Assembly: GCA_945957605.1 (NCBI GenBank)
Contig: CAMFLR010000009.1
Location: forward strand, 1 to 64,000
Direction: 5' to 3'
Source of the DNA: an uncultured Isosphaeraceae bacterium
Lineage (GTDB): Bacteria > Planctomycetota > Planctomycetia > Isosphaerales > Isosphaeraceae
Length of the DNA: 64,000 nt
The notes beneath the pieces were generated by a model. It was not told the origin of the DNA. It did no database searches and was given only the letters and a program-made list of their open reading frames with translations. Each line of letters opens with the position of its first letter. The first letter of the stretch is position 1. Position numbers and translations under genes: made by a program. Positions 17,475-25,806 of this stretch are shown piece after piece.

Positions 17475-18545
17475 TCAATAAGCGTCGGCCGAAACCACCT
17501 CGCCGTTGGCGCGGGTTCCAATGGCCCAGTAAGCCGAAACGGCGATGGAGCTCTTGATGAACTTCACGCTGCCATCGGCCATCATGTAGTTGCAGCCGCC
17601 CGAGTGCTGGCTCTGGGCGTTCGAATAGGCCATATCGGCCGCGTCGCAACCCGCGCTGCACCAGTTACGGCAACCGCCGAAGGTGTACTGCGTGCTGTTG
17701 GGCGGAACAACCGTATTGAAGATCGTTGCGCCCGAGCTACCCACGGCCCAGTAGTGGCCGTGCGTGTTCGAGATGTTCGCGTTCACAAACGCCTTCTGGC
17801 AAGTTCCCAAACCACCGCTGACCAGGAAATTCCAGCCAAGCGTGGTCACGTCATACACCTGATCGCCGGTGTTGCCAGCGCCCATGATGAGCTGCCCGCG
17901 CACTGCGTTCGAGTTCGACGGGCTGCAGAGCGATTCGCCAAACGCAATCGTGTTCGACGAGCCGTCGGTGATATCCCGCAGGCCATAAGCAATCCGGTAA
18001 GCGAACACGCCAGTGGTGTCGCCAGGGTTCACGCAGTCGGCGTCAACGTAGGTCGTCGTGCCGATCGAGGCGTAGTAGGAGTTGATGTTCGGCGAACCCG
18101 CGCGACCCGCGGTGCCAGCGTTGCCATCCGACGGGCAAAGATACGCGGCGATCTTGGAGTTGTACGCGGTTGAGTTTGCGTTCGTGCCTTCGCCCGGCCC
18201 TTCGAGTGAGAAGTTGATCGAACTGTAAATCGCGTTCTGCTCCATGTAGCCGAGCATCAGCGAGTGGGCGCTCCAGTTGTTCCAGGAGGCGTATGCGCAA
18301 GGATCCTTGGGATTCGAACCGTACAGATGCGTCGACGAACAACCGAGCGGAAACGCGTTGTTCGACGAGTGATAGTTGTGAAGCGCCAGGCCAATCTGCT
18401 TGAGATTGTTCACGCACTGTGCGCGACGGGCCGCTTCACGCGCGGCCTGAACGGCCGGCAGCAGCAAGGCGATTAGCACCGCGATAATGGCGATGACGAC
18501 AAGTAGCTCGATCAGGGTAAACCCGCGTCGTGCTCCCGTTTTCAT
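17475..18545 (-). CDS. DUF1559 prepilin-like protein (H-X9-DG)
   Basis: 356 residues. A type IV pilin-like signal is present: basic MKTGARRG, cleavage site G8/F9, the T-L-I-E that places E13 at mature position 5, then a hydrophobic helix ending [14 protein letters not shown]. The body is the DUF1559 (SBP_bac_10) domain, planctomycete-typical, with [14 protein letters not shown] near the N-terminus and the terminal H-X9-DG motif ([12 protein letters not shown]). ATG at 18545, with GAGGAG 9 bases upstream. Such pseudopilins occur in many copies per planctomycete genome, and their function is unsettled. The small lipoprotein gene 92 bases upstream on the same strand and the divergent XylR-type regulator form a common neighbourhood. 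Confidence 0.93.
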   Translation of the reverse strand: MKTGARRGFTLIELLVVIAIIAVLIALLLPAVQAAREAARRAQCVNNLKQIGLALHNYHSSNNAFPLGCSSTHLYGSNPKDPCAYASWNNWSAHSLMLGYMEQNAIYSSINFSLEGPGEGTNANSTAYNSKIAAYLCPSDGNAGTAGRAGSPNINSYYASIGTTTYVDADCVNPGDTTGVFAYRIAYGLRDITDGSSNTIAFGESLCSPSNSNAVRGQLIMGAGNTGDQVYDVTTLGWNFLVSGGLGTCQKAFVNANISNTHGHYWAVGSSGATIFNTVVPPNSTQYTFGGCRNWCSAGCDAADMAYSNAQSQHSGGCNYMMADGSVKFIKSSIAVSAYWAIGTRANGEVVSADAY

Positions 18546-18637
18546 GAGACTGGCTCCTCAGCCCAAGGGATGAAAGTATGCGGACGATTTTTCGACAGGA
18601 AGATGCTTGCCGAATCGCGCCGAAATTGACCGACCGT

Positions 18638-18889
18638 TCACTTGCCGGCGGCGCGTTGCTGCTTGGCGCCTGCTTCCATTGCGCCTCGCGTGCTCTGCTG
18701 CTGCGTCTTCCCGTCGGACTTCTTTTTTGACTGGCTGTCCATCGCGCTCTTGGCGTCAGTCTGCGTCTGAGCTCGCGCTCCCGGATCGTCACCGGCCAGC
18801 CCTTCGCTGCCGCAGCCTGCCACTGCTATCAGCAACCCCGTGGCAGCCGCAGCACGGCCGGCGAGCGTAAAACGTTTCAGAATATCCAT
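18638..18889 (-). CDS. Small lipoprotein
   Basis: 83 residues from ATG 18889 (AGGGAG about 9 bases upstream). A basic start and hydrophobic stretch lead to lipobox V-A-G-C with Cys26, the predicted lipidated residue. The mature part is short, charged and low in complexity (many K, Q, S, A), with no fold I recognise. The longer reading frame up to 18988 is rejected because it would bury the signal peptide. It is likely co-transcribed with the DUF1559 pseudopilin. A partner or export role is possible, but the sequence does not show which. Confidence 0.75.
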   Translation of the reverse strand: MDILKRFTLAGRAAAATGLLIAVAGCGSEGLAGDDPGARAQTQTDAKSAMDSQSKKKSDGKTQQQSTRGAMEAGAKQQRAAGK

Positions 18890-19232
18890 TTCCGTGTTCT
18901 CCCTGCGGCCGATCATCTCTGCATGTGTTTTGTCAATATTTGCACAACGACAAAATGTCGTTTTTCTCAGCGCAAACAGTCCCCTCACGCTCGAGTCTCC
19001 CTGGCGGAAACGTCGAACGCAGCGATAGAATCAGACGTTTGCGAGATTGTGCTAGACCTGCATCATGGACTATATCGCCATGAGGCCGTTAATCTAGGGG
19101 TGATTTTCGGTCATTCTTTGTAGGATTTCGGTCAGCGCATTCAGATCAATACACGCGACTCATTTCCAGTCTCAACCCGAATCCTAAGCCAGGCAACACA
19201 TACAGCAAGCGAAAGTGGGGAGTCGACACGCG
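18890..19232. other. Divergent regulatory region of lipoprotein/pilin and regulator genes
   Basis: 343 non-coding bases between divergent genes. It contains an inverted repeat AACGAC-AAAAT-GTCGTT (18946-18962) close to the lipoprotein start, and a direct repeat with 21-bp period (19103-19134) on the regulator side. Promoters cannot be placed with confidence. Confidence 0.55.
19103..19134 (+). promoter_or_regulatory. Candidate AraC-family operator (21-bp direct repeat)
   Basis: ATTTTCGGTCA (19103-19113) and ATTTCGGTCA (19125-19134) share TTTCGGTCA at positions 19105 and 19126, exactly 21 bp apart. AraC-family proteins typically bind two direct half-sites two helical turns apart. The site lies about 100-130 bases upstream of a gene for just such a regulator. 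The role is inferred. Confidence 0.5.
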
Positions 19233-20423
19233 ATGGCACGAAGCCGTTCTCGTCAGAATCGGGTCGCGCCTCACGTCGCGCTTCTGATCGAGACCTCGCT
19301 CGCCTCCGGGCGCGATATTCTCCGTGGCATCGGCCGCTACGTCCGCGAACATGGCCCGTGGTCCATTTATCACGAGCCGCGCAGCCTTGAAGAATCCGTC
19401 CCACGCTGGCTGCAGAACTGGGACGGCGACGGCATCATCGCCCGCGTACAAAACACGCACATTGCCAATGCTGTGGCATCGACGGGCATCCCCGCCGTTG
19501 ATGTTCTCGGAGTCGTGCGCAGCCCTGGCTTGCCGCTCACCCACGTTGATAACGCAGCAATCTCGCGCCTCGCTGCAAACCATTTCCTCGAGCGCGGATT
19601 CAAGCGTTTTGCCTATTGCGGAGTCGAGGGTCTCAACTGGTCGCTCGAACGCCAGCAATACTTTGTTCAGGCCATCGAAGAAGCCGGCAACGAGTGCCTG
19701 ATCTACTCACTCAACAGCCAGCGCGGCGTCTGGGAAGACGAGCAACACCAGCTCGCAACCTGGGTGGGCAGCCTGCCCCAGCCATGCGCCCTGATGGCCT
19801 GTAATGATCCGGTCGGCCAGAAAGTGCTCGAAGCTTGCCGACGTAGCGGCGTGCGCGTACCAGACGAAATCGCCGTTGTAGGTGTCGATAACGACGAACC
19901 GATCTGTGCAATTTCCAGCCCGCCGCTTTCGAGCGTCGTTCCCAATCACGAATCGGTCGGCTATGAAGCGGCTGCCCTTCTCGACCGCCTTCGAGCACGC
20001 GAGATCGACAGCGATGCCGAGGTCTACATCGCGCCCGCCGGACTCGTCACGCGACAATCAAGCGACGTGCTGGCCCAGGCCGATCGTGAGGTCGCCGCCG
20101 CCCTCGGCTACATTCGCGAGCACGCTTGCCACGGGCTCGGAGTCGACGAACTCTGCCACGAACTCGCCCTCTCACGCAGCACCCTCCAGCGCAGGTTTTT
20201 GCGGCTCCTGGGCCACACGATTCACGACGAAATCGTCCGCGTAAGGCTAAAACGGGCCGAAGAACTGCTCGCGGAAACCGAAATGCCTATCGCCACCATC
20301 GCCATGCGCTGCGGCTTCGGCCGGCAAGAATACCTCGGCGCCGTCTTTCGCGCCCGCCTCGGCCAAACACCCGCAAGCTACCGCCGCCGCGTTCAACACG
20401 TTGGTAAGACTTCGGAAAAATAA
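19233..20423 (+). CDS. XylR-type AraC-family transcriptional regulator
   Basis: 396 residues. Residues ~13-280 form a LacI/periplasmic-binding-protein-like sensor (HVALLIETSLASGRDILRGI, then PALMACND-type and VGVDNDEPIC segments). Residues ~287-396 form a double-HTH AraC domain (LCHELALSRSTLQRRFLRLL and MRCGFGRQEYLGAVFRARLG, ending TPASYRR). This is the architecture of XylR, which senses a sugar and activates transcription. The ATG at 19233 is preferred (GGGGAG 10 bases upstream) over a GTG at 19215. It is divergent from the lipoprotein-DUF1559 pair, with a 21-bp direct repeat in the shared region. The sugar ligand is unknown. Confidence 0.92.
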   Translation: MARSRSRQNRVAPHVALLIETSLASGRDILRGIGRYVREHGPWSIYHEPRSLEESVPRWLQNWDGDGIIARVQNTHIANAVASTGIPAVDVLGVVRSPGLPLTHVDNAAISRLAANHFLERGFKRFAYCGVEGLNWSLERQQYFVQAIEEAGNECLIYSLNSQRGVWEDEQHQLATWVGSLPQPCALMACNDPVGQKVLEACRRSGVRVPDEIAVVGVDNDEPICAISSPPLSSVVPNHESVGYEAAALLDRLRAREIDSDAEVYIAPAGLVTRQSSDVLAQADREVAAALGYIREHACHGLGVDELCHELALSRSTLQRRFLRLLGHTIHDEIVRVRLKRAEELLAETEMPIATIAMRCGFGRQEYLGAVFRARLGQTPASYRRRVQHVGKTSEK

Positions 20424-20512
20424 AGCCACAATATCGTCGCTTAAATAAAACATCGGCACGATTGAGTCGCAACTCATGCTCGGGCCTGTCACACTTTTCG
20501 TCCGTACACCAA

Positions 20513-20537
20513 TTCCCAACGATTGGCGCGTTGGGAA
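20513..20537. terminator. Hairpin after the regulator gene
   Basis: Perfect 9-bp arms TTCCCAACG (20513-20521) and CGTTGGGAA (20529-20537) with a 7-base loop, about 90 bases after the regulator stop and 104 before the next start. There is no T-run. It may be a terminator or a single-hairpin relative of the dispersed repeats. The rest of the 217-base gap shows nothing clear. Confidence 0.45.
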
Positions 20538-20640
20538 CCGGCGACCGCCGGGATAGACTGGATGCTGAACAGATCAACCGGCGGCGTTTCGGCCTCGCCG
20601 CAACCTTAATCCCCCTCGACTCAGCTCGGGAGCTCTATCG

Positions 20641-21582
20641 ATGCGTGGCACCCTCGTCCGACTTGCACTCGGGTTCATGATGTCGACCGCCCTTGTGGCA
20701 ACCGCCAGCGCCCAGGCGACAAAATCGACGGCCGAAACAGCCAAACCCGCCGCCAAAAAGGCCGTGGGCAAGATCGACCTGAACAAGGCAACCGCCGAAC
20801 AGCTTCAAGAACTCCCCGGCGTCGGACCAGTTCACGCAGCCGATATCATCAAGGCCCGGCCGTTCAAAACGGTGTCCGACCTGAAGTCGGTGAAGGGGAT
20901 CCACGAATCGCTCTACACCAGCCTCCTGCCGCACGTGAAGGTGACGGAAGAGCCTGAAAAGAAGGCGATGACCAAGAAGGTCGACCTCAACACCGCCACG
21001 GCCGATCAGCTTCAGGAACTGCCCGGTATCGGCCCCGTTCGCGCGGCCGAAATCATCAAGGCCCGGCCGTTCAAATCAGTCGAGGCGCTCAAAGACGTCA
21101 AGGGGATGACCGAAAGCGCCTACACCGAGCTGGTCCCGCACGTCATCGTCCACACAGCCGCCACGCCAAAGCCGACGATGACCAAGGAAAAGATGACCAG
21201 GACAGAAGCCACCCCCACCCCCAAGAAAGCTGCAACACCTACCCCTGCTCCGACGACGACGGCTACGACCAAGGAAGAGATGCCCAAGACAGCGGCGAAG
21301 ACCACTCCCAAGAAGGCCGTAACCAAGGCAGCCGCGAAGGAAGCAGAGGAAGACGATCCGAAGCGCGTTTCGCGCAAGAAAGCGGCACTCGCGGCTGGCC
21401 GGCTGATCAACATCAACACCGCCGATGAGAAAGAACTTCAGGAACTTCCCGGCATCGGTCCCGTTCGTGCGGCGGCAATCGTCGAAAAGCGCCCGTTCGC
21501 CAAGGTCGAAGACATCATGGGCGTGACCGGCATCAAGGAAGGCATCTTCGGTCAGATCAAAGACCACATCAGCGTCAAGTGA
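20641..21582 (+). CDS. Secreted protein with three ComEA-type helix-hairpin-helix domains
   Basis: 313 residues. A signal peptide (residues 1-24, ending ATASAQA) is followed by three near-identical ComEA-like HhH domains at ~44-100, ~114-168 and ~257-313. Each begins D/I-N-x-A-T/A-x-x-x-L-Q-E-L-P-G-[IV]-G-P-V and continues with A-A-x-I-[IV]-x-x-R-P-F. Domains 2 and 3 are split by a ~90-residue Lys/Thr/Pro/Ala linker. ComEA binds incoming DNA at the cell surface during transformation with one such domain; three in tandem on an exported protein suggest DNA binding in the periplasm. ATG at 20641, with GGGAG 8 bases upstream. The kinase gene follows after 24 bases. No comEC or comF is in the window, so uptake is conjecture. 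Confidence 0.85.
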   Translation: MRGTLVRLALGFMMSTALVATASAQATKSTAETAKPAAKKAVGKIDLNKATAEQLQELPGVGPVHAADIIKARPFKTVSDLKSVKGIHESLYTSLLPHVKVTEEPEKKAMTKKVDLNTATADQLQELPGIGPVRAAEIIKARPFKSVEALKDVKGMTESAYTELVPHVIVHTAATPKPTMTKEKMTRTEATPTPKKAATPTPAPTTTATTKEEMPKTAAKTTPKKAVTKAAAKEAEEDDPKRVSRKKAALAAGRLININTADEKELQELPGIGPVRAAAIVEKRPFAKVEDIMGVTGIKEGIFGQIKDHISVK

Positions 21583-21606
21583 CGCGCTCGAAGCGTAACA
21601 AGCCCC

Positions 21607-23319
21607 ATGCCGTTCAACTCGAAGGCCAAAACCGAGCAATCAACCCCTGGGCCCGCGGAATCTGGAGCGGTCACCTTGGTGATGATGCCCCCACAGGTTG
21701 CCGCGCTCGATGGTAATGGCGCCACACCTGCAAAAACCCCCACGCCCCGGAGCAATTCGCCCCGGGGCAACACCCCACCCGCTGCGCCTCGGCTCTCCGG
21801 CGTCACGCAAACCCTGCGCGAAGCACGGCTAAAAACCGCGGCGTGGGTGCTCATCATCGTCGTGTTTTTGCTCATGGCTTGGCGGCTCCTCGGCTCACCC
21901 TCACCCAACCTCTGGCCGCTCAACGTCGCCATCATCACCGTCATCGCAACCACGCTCGGCATCATGTCGACCCGGCACCCCATGCCGGCGTTTGAGCTGG
22001 CCGTTGCCGAGTACGTCATCTTTGGGGCGATGTGTGTTTATATCGCCGTTCGTGATTACTATGGCCTCGTCTTTGGAAGCCACGACGATACAAACCTCTT
22101 CGCCACAGTTCGCGGCGCATTAATCGTTTGTATCCTTATCATGTTCACATACGCGATTCTTATTCCCAACACATGGCGCATCGCAGCGCGAATGATCATC
22201 ATCATCGGCCTGATGCCACCGATCACCATCATGATCGTCGCGTTCACGCACCCCGATATTCTTCGCGCAGTTCGCGAATCCGCATCGCACGGCCTGATCT
22301 CGGAAAACGCGCTGTTCATTGCAATTTCCATGTGCCTTTCCATCTACGGCACGCACGTACTCAATACCTTGCGCACCGAGGTTTTCGAAGCGAAAGAACT
22401 CAACCAGTACAACCTCGTCCGGCTCATTGGCTCGGGCGGAATGGGCGACGTTTACCTGGCCGAACATCGCATGATGAAACGTCCCTGCGCGCTCAAACTG
22501 ATTCGCCCCGATCGCGCCGACGATCAGCGTTCACTCGCACGATTCAGCCAGGAAGTTCAGGCAACCTCGCGCCTCTCGCATCCCAACACAATCGAAGTTT
22601 ACGACTACGGCCGCACCGAGGACGGTCGGTTCTATTATGTGATGGAATTTCTCCCCGGCCTCAGCCTGCAAGACCTTCTCGAAGAATACGGCCCGATGCC
22701 CGCCGCCCGCGTCGTTTTCCTGCTCCGCCAGGCTTGCGGCGCCCTTGCCGAAGCCCACGCAACCGGCCTGATTCATCGCGACCTCAAACCTGCCAACATC
22801 TTCGCCGCCCAGCGCGGCGGACGATTCGATGTCGCCAAGCTTCTCGACTTCGGCCTCGTCAAGGACACGAATTCCGACTCCGGCGATGGAATCACCCGCG
22901 AAAACACGGTGCAAGGCACGCCACTCTACATGGCACCCGAACAGGCGCTGGGCAAACACATCGATCATCGCATTGATATTTATGCAATGGGTGGCATCGC
23001 CTATGCATTGCTCACCGGCCGCCCACCGTTTGATCGCCCCAGTCGGATGGGCGTAATGGCCGCCCACGCCCGCGATCCGGTCGAACCGCCGTCGCAGCAC
23101 AATAGCAAGATTCCGCCCGAACTCGAGGCGATCATTCTCACCTGCCTGTCGAAAAACGCGGACGATCGCTACCCCAGCGCCGATGCCCTCGAACGCGCAC
23201 TCGCCTCATGCGCCTGCGCCGGCGACTGGAGTTTTGCCGAAGCCAAACTTTGGTGGGAGCAGAACGAGCTCAATCGCAATAGAAGTGGCGATGAAGCCGT
23301 TACGCACACAACTTTATAG
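21607..23319 (+). CDS. Membrane-anchored Ser/Thr protein kinase with six TM segments
   Basis: 570 residues. Residues ~1-70 are a Pro/Thr-rich cytoplasmic lead. Six hydrophobic helices follow (~77-250: AWVLIIVVFLLMAW, NVAIITVIATTLGIM, AVAEYVIFGAMCVYIAV, GALIVCILIMFTYAIL, IIIIGLMPPITIMIVAF, ALFIAISMCLSIYG). A Hanks-type kinase domain spans ~268-535: GSGGMGDVYLAEH (Gly loop), A-L-K-L-I (Lys), HRDLKPANI (catalytic loop, ~387), DFGLV (~414), GTPLYMAPEQ (~437). Here the membrane part precedes the kinase and has almost no outside loop, so the sensor may be the membrane bundle itself. The last bases overlap the convergent HAD gene. Substrates unknown. Confidence 0.93.
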   Translation: MPFNSKAKTEQSTPGPAESGAVTLVMMPPQVAALDGNGATPAKTPTPRSNSPRGNTPPAAPRLSGVTQTLREARLKTAAWVLIIVVFLLMAWRLLGSPSPNLWPLNVAIITVIATTLGIMSTRHPMPAFELAVAEYVIFGAMCVYIAVRDYYGLVFGSHDDTNLFATVRGALIVCILIMFTYAILIPNTWRIAARMIIIIGLMPPITIMIVAFTHPDILRAVRESASHGLISENALFIAISMCLSIYGTHVLNTLRTEVFEAKELNQYNLVRLIGSGGMGDVYLAEHRMMKRPCALKLIRPDRADDQRSLARFSQEVQATSRLSHPNTIEVYDYGRTEDGRFYYVMEFLPGLSLQDLLEEYGPMPAARVVFLLRQACGALAEAHATGLIHRDLKPANIFAAQRGGRFDVAKLLDFGLVKDTNSDSGDGITRENTVQGTPLYMAPEQALGKHIDHRIDIYAMGGIAYALLTGRPPFDRPSRMGVMAAHARDPVEPPSQHNSKIPPELEAIILTCLSKNADDRYPSADALERALASCACAGDWSFAEAKLWWEQNELNRNRSGDEAVTHTTL

Positions 23320-23970
23320 CGCACACAAAGCGCGGGCAACTTCCGCCCATTGCCCGAACCGCCGGAACGGCTCACCGCGCTCTGTCAGCGTCTCTGCGAG
23401 TAATCCGCGTGCAAACCGCAACTCGGCTGGAACCAAAAGCGCCGGCGCAAGGTCGGGCAATCCATCGCCGGCAAACGCCACGCGATCGAATCGCGCAATT
23501 GCATCCTTCACCACCTGCGGTTTGTTGATTCCCGTTTCCTGCGAGAAGTAGGGTGAGTCAACAGGCAACCGCATCATCAACCGGCCATCTTCAATCTCGC
23601 CCGGATTCGCATGCACATCGACGTGCACATTCGCCTCTTTGAGCAGTCGCTCGATATACCACCCGCACCCAGCCGAGGCGACCACCACATCCCACCCGTG
23701 GTTTCGCAGAGCTTCAACCTCACGATCGAGCCCCGGCTGCAGCTCGAGCCGGCGAGCCACATCAACCAACTTCGCTTCACCCGCCGGCGCTGAGCCAAAC
23801 GTCAAGCGCAGTGCCTCAAAATGCGTGACCTTGTGCGCGAGATACCACGACCAGTAATCCGGCGTTCCGGCTGGCACGAGCTCATCGAGCACCAGCCGAT
23901 AAAAATCGTGCTGCGTGAGCGTCCCATCAAAATCGGTCACCAGCACCGATGAACAGCCTTCTCGCACCAT
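23314..23970 (-). CDS. HAD-family phosphatase, MtnX/PSPase-like
   Basis: 218 residues of HAD superfamily subclass IB. Motif I is DFDGTLT (nucleophile D13, acid/base D15). A conserved Ser/Ala segment (VVVASAGCGWYIERLL) represents motif II. A lysine (INKPQVVKDAI) and motif IV GDGLPDL follow. The nearest known types are MtnX-like and phosphoserine-phosphatase-like enzymes. MtnX dephosphorylates 2-hydroxy-3-keto-5-methylthiopentenyl-1-phosphate in methionine salvage, but no mtn neighbour is present, so the substrate is open. ATG at 23970. The stop overlaps the kinase stop by 6 bases on the opposite strand. Confidence 0.8.
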   Translation of the reverse strand: MVREGCSSVLVTDFDGTLTQHDFYRLVLDELVPAGTPDYWSWYLAHKVTHFEALRLTFGSAPAGEAKLVDVARRLELQPGLDREVEALRNHGWDVVVASAGCGWYIERLLKEANVHVDVHANPGEIEDGRLMMRLPVDSPYFSQETGINKPQVVKDAIARFDRVAFAGDGLPDLAPALLVPAELRFARGLLAETLTERGEPFRRFGQWAEVARALCAL

Positions 23971-24159
23971 GATCGCACAGCTCTCTCTGCCCTCAGGTCG
24001 AAGTGCAACAGCCCCCTGATCGTATCACCCACCGCAAGCTTTCTGCATCGCCAACAGACCGTAATTTAAGGATTCCCCTGATTCTTCACAGTCGCCGCTC
24101 CGTTATACTTGGGCCAAATCCTCCAGCAACCAACCCGCCCTCGCCTGCGAGCCCACTCC

Positions 24160-25773
24160 ATGCGCACCATCAGCCCCTGGCGGTTGTCCCTCTTTGTCCT
24201 CAGCATCTCGCTCTTTGGAATCGACGTCGTGAACCAGGCCCACGGCGCAGAAGACTGGCAACTTCGACTCCGTTCCCGAATCGAAGCCCCCAAACTCCCC
24301 GGCCGCACGGCAATCATCGAAACTCCCGCAGCGTGGAAGCCCAGCGAAACCGCGATCATCGTTTGCGATATGTGGGACCTGCACCACTGCCTGAACGCCG
24401 TACGACGTGGTGAGGAACTCAGCCCCACGATGGACCGTGTGCTCAAAACCGCGCGCGACCAGGGTGCACTGATCATCCACGCCCCCAGCAGTTGCATGGA
24501 CGCCTACGCGAATCACCCCGCGCGGAACCACGCGCTCACAACCCCGCGCTCGAAATCGCTGCCCAAAGAAATCGGCACCTGGTGCTACAAAATTCCCTCA
24601 GAGGAAAAGGGAACATACCCGATCGACCAATCCGACGGCGGTGAAGACGACGATCTCGCCGAGCATAAAGCCTGGGCCGAAAAGCTCGCCGGAATGGGTC
24701 GCAATCCCAAGGCGCCGTGGAAGTCGCAAACCAAGGCACTCACCATCGTCGACAACGACTACATCAGCGATAACGGCGAGGAAATCTGGAGTATTCTCGA
24801 AGATCGCCAGATCAAGAATGTCGTCCTCCTGGGTGTGCATCTCAACATGTGCGTGCTCGGCCGCCCTTTCGGCCTGCGGCAAATGGCCAAGAACGGCCGC
24901 AACGTCGTTCTGATGCGCGACATGACCGACACGATGTACAACCCCAAGGCATCCCCCTACGTCAGCCACTTCACCGGCACCGATCTCATCGTCGAGCACG
25001 TCGAGAAATATGTCTGCCCTTCAATCACCAGCGACCAGATCCTCGGCGGCACCCCCTTCCGCTTCAAGGACGACAAACGCCCCAACCTCGCGCTCATCAT
25101 CGCCGACGATGAATATCGCACCGAGGTTTCTCTCCCCGATTTCGCACATCAAAACCTCTTGAAGGATTATGCGATCAGCTACATCCTCTCCCCCGTCGGT
25201 CAGCGCGACAACCTGCCCGGCGTGAACATGCTCAAGAACGCTGACTTGATGTTCGTCAGCGCACGTCGCCGCGTGCTGCCGCAAGAACAGGTCGATGCTC
25301 TCCACGCCTTCGTCGCATCAGGCAAGCCGGTGATCGGCATTCGCACCGCCAGTCACGCCTTCGCACCTCGCTCGAAAGACGCCGTTCCCGCCGGTCGAGC
25401 CGCCTGGTTCGACTTCGATGGCGAAGTGCTCGGCGGCCACTACACCAACCATTACCCCGAAAACGGCCCCAAGGTCGTGGTCACCGCAACCGTCACTCCC
25501 GAAGGCAAAGACCACCCAATTCTCAAGGGAGTCGACGGCTCGAAAATCCAAGGGCACGGCTCGCTCTACAAGGTAAGCCCGATCGCCAAGACCGCACACG
25601 CGCTGTTGCAGGGCTCTATCCCCGACCATCCCAGCGAGCCAATCGCCTGGACGAACGCCCCCGCATCAAAGGGACGCGTCTTCTACACGTCGCTCGGCTA
25701 TATCGACGACTTCACGCAGCCCGAGTTCACCCAGATGCTCCGCAACGCCATCGACTGGGCTCTCGCGAAGTAA
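24160..25773 (+). CDS. Secreted isochorismatase-like / ThuA-like fusion protein
   Basis: 537 residues from ATG 24160, chosen because it places a signal peptide (residues 1-27, ending QAHGA) at the start; the frame remains open for 17 more codons upstream. Residues ~55-290 are a cysteine hydrolase of the isochorismatase family: nucleophile C231 in HLNMCVLGRPFG and the catalytic Asp near D70 (IVCDMWD). Residues ~295-537 are a ThuA-like (class I amidotransferase-like) domain with LALIIADDEYRT, GIRTASHAF and HPILKGV. The isochorismatase-ThuA order is seen in planctomycetes, but the reaction is unknown. The next gene is a second ThuA protein, 33 bases away. TATACT at 24104-24109 could be its -10 box, with no clear -35. 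Confidence 0.85.
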   Translation: MRTISPWRLSLFVLSISLFGIDVVNQAHGAEDWQLRLRSRIEAPKLPGRTAIIETPAAWKPSETAIIVCDMWDLHHCLNAVRRGEELSPTMDRVLKTARDQGALIIHAPSSCMDAYANHPARNHALTTPRSKSLPKEIGTWCYKIPSEEKGTYPIDQSDGGEDDDLAEHKAWAEKLAGMGRNPKAPWKSQTKALTIVDNDYISDNGEEIWSILEDRQIKNVVLLGVHLNMCVLGRPFGLRQMAKNGRNVVLMRDMTDTMYNPKASPYVSHFTGTDLIVEHVEKYVCPSITSDQILGGTPFRFKDDKRPNLALIIADDEYRTEVSLPDFAHQNLLKDYAISYILSPVGQRDNLPGVNMLKNADLMFVSARRRVLPQEQVDALHAFVASGKPVIGIRTASHAFAPRSKDAVPAGRAAWFDFDGEVLGGHYTNHYPENGPKVVVTATVTPEGKDHPILKGVDGSKIQGHGSLYKVSPIAKTAHALLQGSIPDHPSEPIAWTNAPASKGRVFYTSLGYIDDFTQPEFTQMLRNAIDWALAK

Positions 25774-25806
25774 ATCAACGTCCACTCGACTCTCTCCAGG
25801 AAATCC

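Noticed and set aside
18890-18988. Longer version of the small lipoprotein
   Set aside because: The signal peptide and lipobox begin at 18889; extra residues would put the signal inside the protein.
22128-22976. 282-residue open frame overlapping the six-TM kinase
   Set aside because: His/Arg/Pro-rich shadow in another frame of a clear kinase gene; a product of GC-rich codon use.
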